Source: an uncultured Mucilaginibacter sp. (GTDB lineage: Bacteria; Bacteroidota; Bacteroidia; Sphingobacteriales; Sphingobacteriaceae). From it: a DNA stretch of 41,359 bases. This document shows positions 1 to 8,120 of the stretch, piece by piece. Every line of letters begins with the position of its first letter. The stretch's first letter is position 1. Below the pieces are notes generated by a model, which was not told the origin of the DNA, made no database searches, and was given only the letters and a program-made list of their open reading frames with translations. The stretch lies in assembly GCA_903866915.1 (NCBI GenBank), contig CAIPPO010000014.1:1-41359 (forward strand), written 5' to 3'. The position numbers were made by a program, and so were the translations under genes.

Positions 1-1418
1 CGCATCGCTGGTGTAATATCCGGACCGTTTGCATCTAACGCGATCGGGTCCTGGCGGGGTTTAACCACTACCAGTGTAAAACGTGTTACGTTAAATTTGG
101 CATCAAAGTCAAAATTATCCAATTTAGCAAATACTCTGTCCTGCGCTTTGATATTTCCGGTTGCAACGGCACCGCCACTTTTACCCGCAAACTGCGGCTT
201 TGGATCTGGTATACGTTTTACACGGAATTTGGTTGAGCCTAAGGTTAAATTTTTACCTTCAACCGTTCCTGATACGGTCACTACATCATTATCACTCAAG
301 GTAGTTACCCTCGCAACATAATGACCAGCAGATCCAGATACTGAACCCTGCGCTATATTGATGCGTATATTTTCTTTTGGTATGCCAGGAGCAGAAACTG
401 ATAGTGGATTATCAACTCCGATATACAATACATTCATTTTATCAGCAGAAACCACAGCCGAAGGTTTGGCAACTTCGTATTCGCCTGAAATAGGATAAGG
501 TTTTTCCGGGCCATCTACCTGTTTTACATATAAAGTACCTGTCCAGGTATGTTTACCCTCTCCACTTGTAATTACAGAATATTTACCTATACCGGCACTT
601 GCAGGTACATTCTGTCCATCAACAACGATTCTTGGATTAGAATTTTGGTCGTAAGCGGTCAGGTATATATCCGCAGTATACGGTTGTCCGGCAATAATAT
701 AACTTGATGGTGCAACACCAACGGCCTTGAACTGGTTCAAAGTTACCTGGGCCACGTCTATCTCGCCTAATATCCTTTTAACTGTTTGGTTTTCGGCACT
801 TTTATTATCTGCCTGTATTTTTGCCAGCGTAGTTAGGGCAGCACCCAGAGGCACACCCTCACCAAAATTTGCTTCCTGCCAGGTTTTGTTGGGCTCACCA
901 GTGCGGCCTGCCGGATCAGCAGTCTCCAGAGAAAAATCAATATCCTTACTTAATTTAGGACCAAGCAGTGCTAATAATTCCTTTTTAGTATTCTCAATTT
1001 TTGTTCTCAGTGTATCTGCTTTCTTACCATCGATCATCACGTGGGGTGCTATATCGAGGTTATCACGTGCATCTACATCGTTGATCGTTGGATTTATACC
1101 ACCACCCGCTTTGATCAGCAGCGTGCGCAAATTAGTGATGTATTTATCCAGATCGCCCGCCAAAGCACTAGCTTTTTCAGACTTGGTAAGCAATGCCTGC
1201 GCTTTCTCAGGCTGTTCTTTTAATTTTGTTGCTTTAAAGGCATCATACGTAGTCTTCAGGCTCGTATTTACATCCTTTGTCGATTGATCAAGGCTGTCCT
1301 TAATATGTTTAAATGAATCGAGTAATTGCTCGGGCACGTTCAGAGCTATTAAGCCCAGAAGCACCAGGTACAATATACCGATCATTCGTTGTCTTGGGGT
1401 TTCTTTACCGCCGGCCAT
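1..1418 (-). CDS. gldM: Gliding motility / type IX secretion protein GldM (3' end cut by window)
   Basis: GldM pairs with GldL to form the proton-driven motor of the type IX secretion system and gliding machinery; it has one inner-membrane helix and a long periplasmic rod. Translating the minus strand from the ATG at 1418 gives MAGGKETPRQRMIGILYLVL, with the conserved N-terminal Arg9 and a single membrane helix at about residues 12-28. The periplasmic region is predicted coiled coil followed by beta domains rich in VSAPG- and ITSGEGKHTW-like segments. About 472 codons are present and the frame is open to the left edge; family members are roughly 510-520 residues, so only the last part is missing. 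The start lies 38 bp after gldL and follows gldK and gldL in the usual gldKLMN order, so gldN is expected just outside the window. Recognition is by sequence memory and gene order. Confidence 0.95.
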   Translation of the reverse strand, partial: MAGGKETPRQRMIGILYLVLLGLIALNVPEQLLDSFKHIKDSLDQSTKDVNTSLKTTYDAFKATKLKEQPEKAQALLTKSEKASALAGDLDKYITNLRTLLIKAGGGINPTINDVDARDNLDIAPHVMIDGKKADTLRTKIENTKKELLALLGPKLSKDIDFSLETADPAGRTGEPNKTWQEANFGEGVPLGAALTTLAKIQADNKSAENQTVKRILGEIDVAQVTLNQFKAVGVAPSSYIIAGQPYTADIYLTAYDQNSNPRIVVDGQNVPASAGIGKYSVITSGEGKHTWTGTLYVKQVDGPEKPYPISGEYEVAKPSAVVSADKMNVLYIGVDNPLSVSAPGIPKENIRINIAQGSVSGSAGHYVARVTTLSDNDVVTVSGTVEGKNLTLGSTKFRVKRIPDPKPQFAGKSGGAVATGNIKAQDRVFAKLDNFDFDAKFNVTRFTLVVVKPRQDPIALDANGPDITPAM

Positions 1419-1456
1419 TTCCTATGAAATCTAGTTTTAAGGTTTTTTGTTAATTG

Positions 1457-2266
1457 TTAGGCGCGAGGCTGACTCATTGCCGACAGCATGTTACCATAAA
1501 TAGAATTTAATGAACTCAAATTCTTGGCGAGTTTGGTAACCTCTGTTTTAAATGACTGTGAGTCTTCGAGCGATTCATTGAAATTCTGCATCGTCGTAGC
1601 CATATTCTGGTAAAATTTATTCATTGATTTCAGGTGCGCGCTTGAATCCTGCAGCTCCAATTCATAAACTGCGTTCAAAGCCGACAGGTTTTTGGCGAGA
1701 TTATTTACCTGTTCGTGGTACGCTTTTGAATCAACATTGCTGGAAGCCAGTTCGGATAAATTAGCCGATGCAGTTTCAAAGGCATTGCTCAGTTTATCAT
1801 AGCTTGAAGCAGCTGTTTTTAATTTTGATGTAAACTCGTTAGTGGCGGTGCCGGCATCAGCAACGGTAGAAATGGTTGCTACCTTATCGCCAAATGTTCT
1901 TAAACCTTCACCCAGACTTCCGATCAGTTCAGGGCCGATCTTCGCGTCTTCCAGCATTTTGTCTAATGCCGCTGTGCTCGAAACGCCACTGCCGCTGCCA
2001 CTGCTTCTCAGGGTAGCTTTTGGCAGGTCGCCGGTAAAATCTTCTGCTAATTCAGGATATACACGGGTCCAGTCGATATGTTGTTCATGTGCTTCACGCT
2101 GAAAACCCAGCAAGCCGAACAAAATAGCTTCAGTGCCCAATCCTAAAGTGATAAAGTAAGTAGCTCCGGTCCAGTGCTGGATCTTAAACAACAATCCAAT
2201 GATAACAACGGTTGCTCCCCAGGATACGATGTTGTTAATCCCGTAAGGTTTTTTCTTTCCTGACAT
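1457..2266 (-). CDS. gldL: Gliding motility / type IX secretion motor protein GldL
   Basis: GldL is the inner-membrane stator-like subunit that works with GldM to turn proton motive force into T9SS and gliding movement. The 269-residue product has two membrane helices at about residues 10-28 and 36-55. The motif FKIQHWTGA lies between them and a conserved membrane glutamate sits in the second helix (Glu46), which corresponds to the functionally important Glu of the family. The remainder is a long cytoplasmic helical region (about residues 100-269) with repeated LAKNLSSLNSIY / LAKNLSALNAVY segments typical of GldL. It starts at ATG 2266, 42 bp after gldK, and is followed by gldM, consistent with one operon. 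Confidence 0.95.
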   Translation of the reverse strand: MSGKKKPYGINNIVSWGATVVIIGLLFKIQHWTGATYFITLGLGTEAILFGLLGFQREAHEQHIDWTRVYPELAEDFTGDLPKATLRSSGSGSGVSSTAALDKMLEDAKIGPELIGSLGEGLRTFGDKVATISTVADAGTATNEFTSKLKTAASSYDKLSNAFETASANLSELASSNVDSKAYHEQVNNLAKNLSALNAVYELELQDSSAHLKSMNKFYQNMATTMQNFNESLEDSQSFKTEVTKLAKNLSSLNSIYGNMLSAMSQPRA

Positions 2267-2308
2267 AATAATTTAAAAGTTGAGTAGTGATTTGTTTAAG
2301 TTTTCTTT

Positions 2309-3634
2309 TTAGTGCTTATCCTTTATATCCCGACCGAGGTAACTGGTTACACAACGGAAGCCTATGTAAGATTTTGCGGTATCCTGGTATTCGTATGTAC
2401 GTGATGAATTTTGTAAGAACCAGCCTACGTCTTTCCATGAACCACCGCGCACCACTTTGCGTTTCAATACTGGTGCATCACCTGGTTTGGCATCATAGCT
2501 GTAATCGGGTGCCAGGTCATGGGTAAAGGTAGAAGCCGATTCGTCGTAAGCTGATCTGGTCCATTCAGCAACGTTACCTGCCATATTATACAGACCATAA
2601 TCATTCGGGAAATAAGAACGAACATTTACAGTATAAGCGCCACCGTCATCGGCATAGTTACCCCGACCCGGTTTAAAGTTAGCCATCAGGCAACCCTTCG
2701 CATTTTTGATATAGGGACCACCCCATGGATAGTCGGTTCCAACTCTGCCGCCACGTGCCGCATATTCGAATTGCGACTCATTTGGAAGTGTATAATAAGC
2801 CCTTGCGGGTAATCCACGAGATTGTTTATAGTTTTCATTATAGCGGGTACGCCAAACGTTAAAGGCCCTTGCCTGACGCCAGGTAACACCAACAACCGGG
2901 TAATTCCGATAAGCAGGGTGCGAAAAATAATTTTCAACCATTGGCTCGTTTGCGGCATAAGAAAAATCGCTCAGCCAAACCAGCGTATCAGGATAAACAG
3001 GTACGGTATCACGAACGATGAAATCGGAACGCTTTTTCGATTTGTCGTTATGGTAATCAGCGGCTTCACGCAGCGAAACTGTAGAGAAATTATATTTTAA
3101 TAAACGTACATCCAGTTCATTCCGATCGAAAATCCTGTCGTCACCCTGGTAAAACATACCCGAAAGTTTGGCAATATTGGGATTGTTTCCTTTTTTATTA
3201 GCATCGAACGAAAGCGGGTAATGTTTAACATAGGCCCAATTGATGTATTTTTTACCGTTGTTTAAAGCATTGGAAGCTTTGGGCTTCAGGAAATACTTAG
3301 GATCATTCAGGTAATTGGTAATAGCAACAGAGTCGCGCACCCATTGTACAAACTGTTTGTACTTGGTATTGGAAACTTCTGTTTCGTCCATGAAGAACGC
3401 CGGGATGGTTACTTGTTTAACTTGAGCAGTCTGCGAAAAAGTGATATCCTGATCGGTTTGTCCCATTAAAAAGGACCCTGATGGAATGTAAACCATTCCG
3501 TATGGCACCTCGGCTCTGAACGAGCGCTGCGCTATACCAGTCAATTCGCCTCTGTCACCGCTACCCTTGCCCGCACAACCGCTAAGCGTGATACCAACGG
3601 CCAAAACCAATATTAGATAGTAAATCTGCTTCAT
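2309..3634 (-). CDS. gldK: Gliding motility / type IX secretion lipoprotein GldK
   Basis: GldK is an outer-membrane-associated lipoprotein that forms the periplasmic ring of T9SS together with GldN. The N-terminus MKQIYYLILVLAVGITLSGC is a lipoprotein signal with lipobox LSGC. The body is an FGE-sulfatase (formylglycine-generating-enzyme-like) fold: GMVYIPSGSFLMG near residue 46, then GVTWRQARAFNVWR, YGLYNMAGNVAEWTRSAYD and the closing KVVRGGSW...GFRCV. The length (441 aa) fits GldK rather than a catalytic FGE. It is the first gene of the gldKLM run, and the ATG at 3634 follows a 262-bp gap that contains a candidate promoter and the terminator of the upstream gene. Confidence 0.95.
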   Translation of the reverse strand: MKQIYYLILVLAVGITLSGCAGKGSGDRGELTGIAQRSFRAEVPYGMVYIPSGSFLMGQTDQDITFSQTAQVKQVTIPAFFMDETEVSNTKYKQFVQWVRDSVAITNYLNDPKYFLKPKASNALNNGKKYINWAYVKHYPLSFDANKKGNNPNIAKLSGMFYQGDDRIFDRNELDVRLLKYNFSTVSLREAADYHNDKSKKRSDFIVRDTVPVYPDTLVWLSDFSYAANEPMVENYFSHPAYRNYPVVGVTWRQARAFNVWRTRYNENYKQSRGLPARAYYTLPNESQFEYAARGGRVGTDYPWGGPYIKNAKGCLMANFKPGRGNYADDGGAYTVNVRSYFPNDYGLYNMAGNVAEWTRSAYDESASTFTHDLAPDYSYDAKPGDAPVLKRKVVRGGSWKDVGWFLQNSSRTYEYQDTAKSYIGFRCVTSYLGRDIKDKH

Positions 3635-3751
3635 TTTAAAATCAATCAGTTATTAAATTATAACGCAATATGACCTGTACTAAGATATCAAATTACATTT
3701 AGTAAACCCAAAAATGTTTTTTAATTACAAACATTCTGCCACATTCGATAG

Positions 3752-3759
3752 CAAAAATA
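3752..3759 (-). promoter_or_regulatory. Candidate -7 promoter box for gldKLM
   Basis: On the minus strand this reads TATTTTTG, matching the Bacteroidota -7 consensus TAnnTTTG. It lies about 118 bp upstream of the gldK ATG. No good -33 TTTG was found at the expected distance, so the call rests on one box in an AT-rich gap. Confidence 0.35.
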
Positions 3760-3781
3760 TAAATTAATAGTTTATTGCCAT

Positions 3782-3823
3782 AAAAAAACGAAATAACTTA
3801 TAATTAAGTAATTAGCTATTTCG
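3782..3823 (-). terminator. Rho-independent terminator after hemD
   Basis: On the minus strand CGAAATA (3823-3817) pairs with TATTTCG (3795-3789), and a further imperfect inner stem is possible. The stem is followed at once by seven T residues (3788-3782). It lies about 75 bp past the hemD stop codon and just before the gldK promoter region, so it probably isolates the two operons. Confidence 0.6.
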
Positions 3824-3896
3824 GGTGCTATTTAACAGGCCATTATACGGTTTGCCGATGCTTAAAGTTGCAGGACAAATCATAAAATGCTACTAA

Positions 3897-4655
3897 TTAT
3901 TTGTTTACCAACTTAACGTATTGTTCGATGGCCATCGTCATTGATGGTGCCCCGGGTGTTGGTGCAGGGATGTCTAAAATCAGGCCGGCATCAAGCACTG
4001 CTTTGTGGGTTGTTGCTCCAAAAGCGGCCAAACGGGTGTTGTTCTGCTTAAAATCAGGGAAATTTTTGTAGAGCGATTGTATACTCGACGGACTGAAAAA
4101 AGCGATGACATCATAAAAAACCTCCGCCAGGTCTGACAAATCGCTGCAAACCGTGCGGAATAATACTGCTGGGGTAAAATTATACCCATTGTCGAACAAA
4201 AACTTCTGCGTCTCTTCTGCGGCCACATCCGAACAAGGGTATAAAAATTTCTCGCCTGAATGCTTTTTGAGCACTTCGACCAGGTCGGAAGCGGTTTGTT
4301 TACCGAAGAATATCTTGCGTTTGCGGTACTGAATGTATTTTTGAAGGTATAAGGCGATCGTTTCAGAAAGACAGAAATACTTCATGTCTACCGGCACTTC
4401 GAACCGCATTTCTTCGCAGATGCGGAAAAAATGATCGGCTGAGTTTCGGCTGGTGAAAATAACGGCAGAAAAATCGGCCAGATTTATCTTTTCTTTCCTG
4501 AAGTCTTTGGCAGGAACCCCCTCAACATGAATAAACGAACGAAAATCGATCTTTAGATTATATTTCTTCGCCAACTCGGCGTAGGGGTTTTTGTCATTTT
4601 CGGGTTTGGGTAAGGTAACCAGAATACTTTTAACCTTTTTCTTTCTGTCTTCCAA
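3897..4655 (-). CDS. hemD: Uroporphyrinogen-III synthase (HemD)
   Basis: HemD cyclises hydroxymethylbilane, with inversion of ring D, to uroporphyrinogen III, the precursor of heme and siroheme. The product shows the HemD family pattern: an N-terminal strand KVKSILVTLPKP, then FSAVIFTSRNSADHFF, the hinge KFLYPCSDVAAEE, VIAFFSPSSIQSLYKNFP and LAAFGATTHKAVLDAG. The frame has no ATG near the 5' end. The likely start is the TTG at 4655, giving MEDRKKKVKSILV, which matches how related proteins begin in my memory. TTG codons at 4667 and 4736 are alternatives; the 4736 start would add a non-conserved tail overlapping the upstream gene by 55 bp. The gap to the DUF4271 gene is 26 bp, so the two are probably co-transcribed. 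Confidence 0.88.
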   Translation of the reverse strand: MEDRKKKVKSILVTLPKPENDKNPYAELAKKYNLKIDFRSFIHVEGVPAKDFRKEKINLADFSAVIFTSRNSADHFFRICEEMRFEVPVDMKYFCLSETIALYLQKYIQYRKRKIFFGKQTASDLVEVLKKHSGEKFLYPCSDVAAEETQKFLFDNGYNFTPAVLFRTVCSDLSDLAEVFYDVIAFFSPSSIQSLYKNFPDFKQNNTRLAAFGATTHKAVLDAGLILDIPAPTPGAPSMTMAIEQYVKLVNK

Positions 4656-4681
4656 AATTCTATACAATAAAAAGCCTACTC

Positions 4682-5656
4682 CTAAATATTCAGCGCCTTG
4701 ATTAAAATCAATATGGGGCAGATTTCGAGGGCACAAAGATACACAATTAAATAAAATTTATAAAATAGAATGCTAGAAATGATTTCGACGCTTCCACGCA
4801 GGTACTGCCACACTACAATAGCAGCAATTAAAAGCCACGCAAAAAGCAAAACAAAACGGATCAGCGGGTCGGGCAGCAGGCTGAAACAAATAGAAACCGG
4901 CAAAAAAACAAAACCAATATTAAAATAGGTAAGGTAGGATACCGAAAGGTACTCGCTTACCAGTTTGTTGATCCCAAAAACGAAACCCAGAAATCTTACT
5001 AACACAAACTTGACCGCAAAGAGCACCAGAATGATTAGCGTAAGCGATAAAAAAAGCGAAAATCCACTCACACTATAATAATAAACATGCCTGTAAACCG
5101 AAAACTGGTAAAGGAACAACCCAAATGTTAGTGCAAACAAAAGGAATAAGGCAACCAGCGTCCAGGAGTTGATCACACCGTCCTGCTTGCTGAGCTGGTT
5201 CATTACCCTTTTGCTGTAGAAAGACATCCATATGCTTTCGAGGTCTTTGCTCATTACCCTGTTTAAAATAGCTGCATAAATAAGCAGCGCCAGCAGTACG
5301 CCAATGACCCAGGGATCGCGTGAGGTGCGACTACTACCCTCTTTAAGCGTACTCTTAGTGGTAACGTGTATGTCAAGAAAATTTGTGCCCGTGTATAAGA
5401 CCCTTTTAAGCAAAGTGTCAACCAAAGCATCGTGCCTGCTGGCACTTGCCGGCCTGATAAAAAGCGTAGCCAGCGAATCCTGTACAGACTGTTCGTGTTG
5501 CTGCAGCGACTGTGCAACGGAATCAAGAAAAGGCAGGCGATCATTTGGATTTTGTCCGGCTATCGTATCCGCTTTATGATGGGTGGATGTATCCGTGCCT
5601 GCAAAAGCACCGCATGAAAACACCATTAAAAACAAACAAACCGCGATATGCCGCAT
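4682..5656 (-). CDS. DUF4271 family membrane protein
   Basis: A 324-residue protein of unknown function. It starts with a signal peptide (MRHIAVCLFLMVFSCGAFAG), followed by a hydrophilic periplasmic stretch to about residue 110. Six or more membrane helices then run to the C-terminus, including segments around WVIGVLLALLIYAAIL, TLVALFLLFALTFGLFLYQF and FVLLFAWLLIAAIVVW. The arrangement matches the DUF4271 family of Bacteroidota, which I recall as often lying next to hemD, as here. It starts at ATG 5656. No enzymatic motif is visible, so the role is not assigned. Confidence 0.8.
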   Translation of the reverse strand: MRHIAVCLFLMVFSCGAFAGTDTSTHHKADTIAGQNPNDRLPFLDSVAQSLQQHEQSVQDSLATLFIRPASASRHDALVDTLLKRVLYTGTNFLDIHVTTKSTLKEGSSRTSRDPWVIGVLLALLIYAAILNRVMSKDLESIWMSFYSKRVMNQLSKQDGVINSWTLVALFLLFALTFGLFLYQFSVYRHVYYYSVSGFSLFLSLTLIILVLFAVKFVLVRFLGFVFGINKLVSEYLSVSYLTYFNIGFVFLPVSICFSLLPDPLIRFVLLFAWLLIAAIVVWQYLRGSVEIISSILFYKFYLIVYLCALEICPILILIKALNI

Positions 5657-5683
5657 GAATTATATCATCCTTATTTTACCGGG

Positions 5684-5691
5684 CAAAAATA
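5684..5691 (-). promoter_or_regulatory. Candidate -7 box for the DUF4271-hemD operon
   Basis: The minus strand reads TATTTTTG (TAnnTTTG consensus), 27 bp upstream of the DUF4271 ATG at 5656, a spacing typical of short Bacteroidota leaders. No clear -33 element was seen. Confidence 0.4.
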
Positions 5692-5739
5692 CCGGATTAT
5701 TTATCTGTTTATAAGAATATTTTGCAGCAAGTTAAAAGG

Positions 5740-5783
5740 GGTTGGCGCAAGACTTTTTTGTTTTCGAATACTTTACGCCAACC
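5740..5783 (-). terminator. Hairpin downstream of the encapsulin operon
   Basis: A perfect 8-bp stem (minus strand GGTTGGCG at 5783-5776 with CGCCAACC at 5747-5740) encloses a 28-nt loop and is followed by CCTTTT. It begins 3 bp past the cysteine desulfurase stop. The T-tract is short, so termination is plausible but not certain. Confidence 0.45.
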
Positions 5784-5786
5784 GTG

Positions 5787-8120
5787 CTATTTTTTCCGGG
5801 TGCCGGCAAGCTTATAAAGTGTGGCTGTCAGTACATCGATTTCGGCGCAGGTATTATAAAACGCCAGAGAGGGCCTAACAGTAGATTCAACTCCAAAACG
5901 CCTTAATATTGGTTGTGCGCAATGGTGGCCTGACCTTACGGCGATACCCTCTTTATTCAATTCCGTCCCCACTTGCTCGGTTGTGTATCCATCCAGCACA
6001 AATGACATTACACTTGCTTTATCGGGAGCCGTTCCGATTAAATGAAGGCCCGGAACACTTTTTAATAGCTGGGTTGCATAAAGGAGCAGGTAATGCTCAT
6101 ATTGCGCTATCAGGTCGATGCCTAATTTACTAACGTAGTCTAAGGCGGCTCCCAAACCTACAGCATCAGCAATATTGCCGGTTCCTGCCTCAAAACGTAA
6201 AGGCGCTTTATGGTATTGGGTATATTCGAAGGTTACGTCTTTGATCATATTACCCCCACCCTGCCATGGCTCGGTTGCGTTCAGCAAATCTTCTTTGCCA
6301 TAGAGCACACCAATACCGGTTGGACCAAATACTTTGTGGCCCGAAAAAACAAACCAGTCAGGATCCAAAGCCCGCACGTCTGTACGAATATGCGATACGG
6401 ACTGGGCGCCATCCAACAACACTTTAGCTCCGGCCTGGTGCGCCATGTCAATTACTTGTTTAGCCGGAGTAATTGTCCCCAGCGCATTGGAAACCTGCGA
6501 AAAAGACACCAGTTTTGTTTTGGGGCCCAGTAATTTTGCATATTCGCCGAGGAGCAGTTGCCCATCGTCATCAACCGGAATAACACGCAACTTAAGCCCT
6601 TTTTTTGCAGCCAGTTGCTGCCATGGAACGATATTGGCATGATGCTCCAGATGACTCAATATGATCTCGTCGCCAGGTTTCAGATTTTGTTCGCCCCAGC
6701 TTTTTGCAACCAGGTTGATGGCTTCAGTTGTACCCCGAACAAATACGACCTCATTAATGGAGCCGGCATTGATAAAGCTTTGTACTTTCTTTCGGGCATC
6801 CTCATAAGCATCGGTAGCCCTTGCTGCCAGTTCATGCGCCGCGCGATGCACGTTTGAGTTTTCGTGTTCGTAAAAATAGCTGACCCTATCAATCACCTGT
6901 CTGGGCTTTTGGGTTGTAGCTGCATTGTCAAGCCAGATGAGCGACTTACCATTAACTATTTCCTGCAATATCGGGAAATCAAGCTTAACCCGGTTTACAT
7001 CAAACGTGCTGCCATCACTGCTTTTAAATTCATTAGGCACCAATCCGGCTGCCTGTACAAAAGTTTTGAGATGATTTTTTTCGTTAAGAAAATAAAAGCT
7101 ACTTGCGGAAGGAACAAAACCCGGCAATTGCGGAGCAAAAGGCACGTTTGGAATATTTTTTAATAGCTCGGTAAGTTCGGAGCTAAATGGCTGGGTGCTT
7201 CCAAATGGCAAATAATCGAACGACGAAGGCAAGGCATAATTACTTTCGATATCGAGTGGTGTTTTGCCACCCGGCAAAAAAGCATTGATCTGGTTAAGAT
7301 ACGAAGTAAATTCGTTATCTGATCCTGAGGTGGCTTGTTGCGAGCCTTTACTTTGGGTATTATTAGGGTCGGGAAAACTAGTTTGCGGATTTGCCATATC
7401 AACCGCATTATGCTGCTCAACTGCGGATGGCGAAATACCACTGCCAGCTACCGAATTCGGCACGTGACCCAGTCCCGTTGCATTAGCGCCGGGAAGACTT
7501 GGCGAACTACCCTGGATATCTGTTGCATTTACCAGCTCCAGTGCCGAGGGTGATTTACCCCCGCCAGCCACAGATTGCGGTATATTTCCGAGTCCCTCGT
7601 TATTGGGATCGGGCAGGCTTGTTTGCGGATTTTTGATATCAACCCCATTGCCCTGCTGACCGGCTGAAGGGGATATACCACTACCAGCCACCGATTGGGG
7701 TACCTCGGGCGAACCAAATATGCCGATATTGGGCAGAAAAGTTCGCTCGTCACGCAAATCGATCGAATCAGGTAAAGGCAAACCCGGAACCGAAGCACCA
7801 ATACCTCCAAATGCCGGCGGATTAAATCCCGACCCAGTCGGAAATACAGGTTGCAGGCCTGGAATTGCCTGGGGCGAATCAATACCACTCAGTACCGCAC
7901 CGGCAGAGGGCGGCAATGCTGTGTAACCAGCTGAGACAGGGAGATTTCCGGCACTTAACGGACTCGACTGGTTCATGTCAAAACCCGGCGGTGCGGCAAG
8001 AGCCCCGGCGCTCAACCCCGGAGCAATGGTATCACCTGGCATGGCCTTGAAAAACTGGTTTGCCAGTTTCTCAAGCTCAGCGATACCCGGAAAACCTTCT
8101 GGGAAATCACTTGTAGTCAT
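5787..8120 (-). CDS. Encapsulin cargo cysteine desulfurase (SufS-like) with long disordered N-terminal domain
   Basis: A PLP-dependent desulfurase that removes sulfur from L-cysteine as a protein persulfide. Residues 375-777 form a complete SufS/CsdA-type domain: LDNAATTQKPRQVI, the PLP-stacking LEHHAN (493-494), LLDGAQ (Asp570, Gln573), PLP lysine K596 in SGHK and catalytic Cys734 in RSGHHCAQP. The first ~370 residues are Pro/Gly/Ser/Ala-rich and look disordered. They hold an N-terminal helical segment (about residues 11-27), several SAG motifs (residues 37, 56, 63, 72, 152) and three 40-residue tandem repeats (140-259). In family 2A encapsulins such an extension directs the enzyme into the shell. 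The ATG at 8120 lies inside the end of the shell gene (14-nt overlap), which implies translational coupling. The length of 777 aa is well above a free-standing SufS (about 400 aa). Confidence 0.93.
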   Translation of the reverse strand: MTTSDFPEGFPGIAELEKLANQFFKAMPGDTIAPGLSAGALAAPPGFDMNQSSPLSAGNLPVSAGYTALPPSAGAVLSGIDSPQAIPGLQPVFPTGSGFNPPAFGGIGASVPGLPLPDSIDLRDERTFLPNIGIFGSPEVPQSVAGSGISPSAGQQGNGVDIKNPQTSLPDPNNEGLGNIPQSVAGGGKSPSALELVNATDIQGSSPSLPGANATGLGHVPNSVAGSGISPSAVEQHNAVDMANPQTSFPDPNNTQSKGSQQATSGSDNEFTSYLNQINAFLPGGKTPLDIESNYALPSSFDYLPFGSTQPFSSELTELLKNIPNVPFAPQLPGFVPSASSFYFLNEKNHLKTFVQAAGLVPNEFKSSDGSTFDVNRVKLDFPILQEIVNGKSLIWLDNAATTQKPRQVIDRVSYFYEHENSNVHRAAHELAARATDAYEDARKKVQSFINAGSINEVVFVRGTTEAINLVAKSWGEQNLKPGDEIILSHLEHHANIVPWQQLAAKKGLKLRVIPVDDDGQLLLGEYAKLLGPKTKLVSFSQVSNALGTITPAKQVIDMAHQAGAKVLLDGAQSVSHIRTDVRALDPDWFVFSGHKVFGPTGIGVLYGKEDLLNATEPWQGGGNMIKDVTFEYTQYHKAPLRFEAGTGNIADAVGLGAALDYVSKLGIDLIAQYEHYLLLYATQLLKSVPGLHLIGTAPDKASVMSFVLDGYTTEQVGTELNKEGIAVRSGHHCAQPILRRFGVESTVRPSLAFYNTCAEIDVLTATLYKLAGTRKK
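7344..7703 (-). repeat. Three 120-bp in-frame tandem repeats in the cargo-loading domain
   Basis: Codons 140-259 of the cysteine desulfurase gene consist of three units of exactly 40 codons. Each starts with (V/I)P(Q/N)SVAG(S/G)G(I/K)SPSA, continues with a variable N-A/G-x-D-I/M segment and ends near (D/G)(P/A)N. Units 1 and 3 are the most alike, sharing SVAGSGISPSA and NPQTS(L/F)PDPNN. The similarity is also visible at the DNA level, for example the shared run tttgcggattt on the plus strand near 7381 and 7621, which indicates duplication within the gene. Confidence 0.9.

Noticed and set aside
97..1287. Plus-strand open frames across the gldM region
   Set aside because: They are antisense shadows; the minus-strand translation gives a clear GldM.
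5787..8120. Gene fusion or frameshift artefact at the disordered extension of the cysteine desulfurase
   Set aside because: The frame is continuous, the repeats keep exact 40-codon phase, and an N-terminal disordered extension is expected for encapsulin family 2A cargo.
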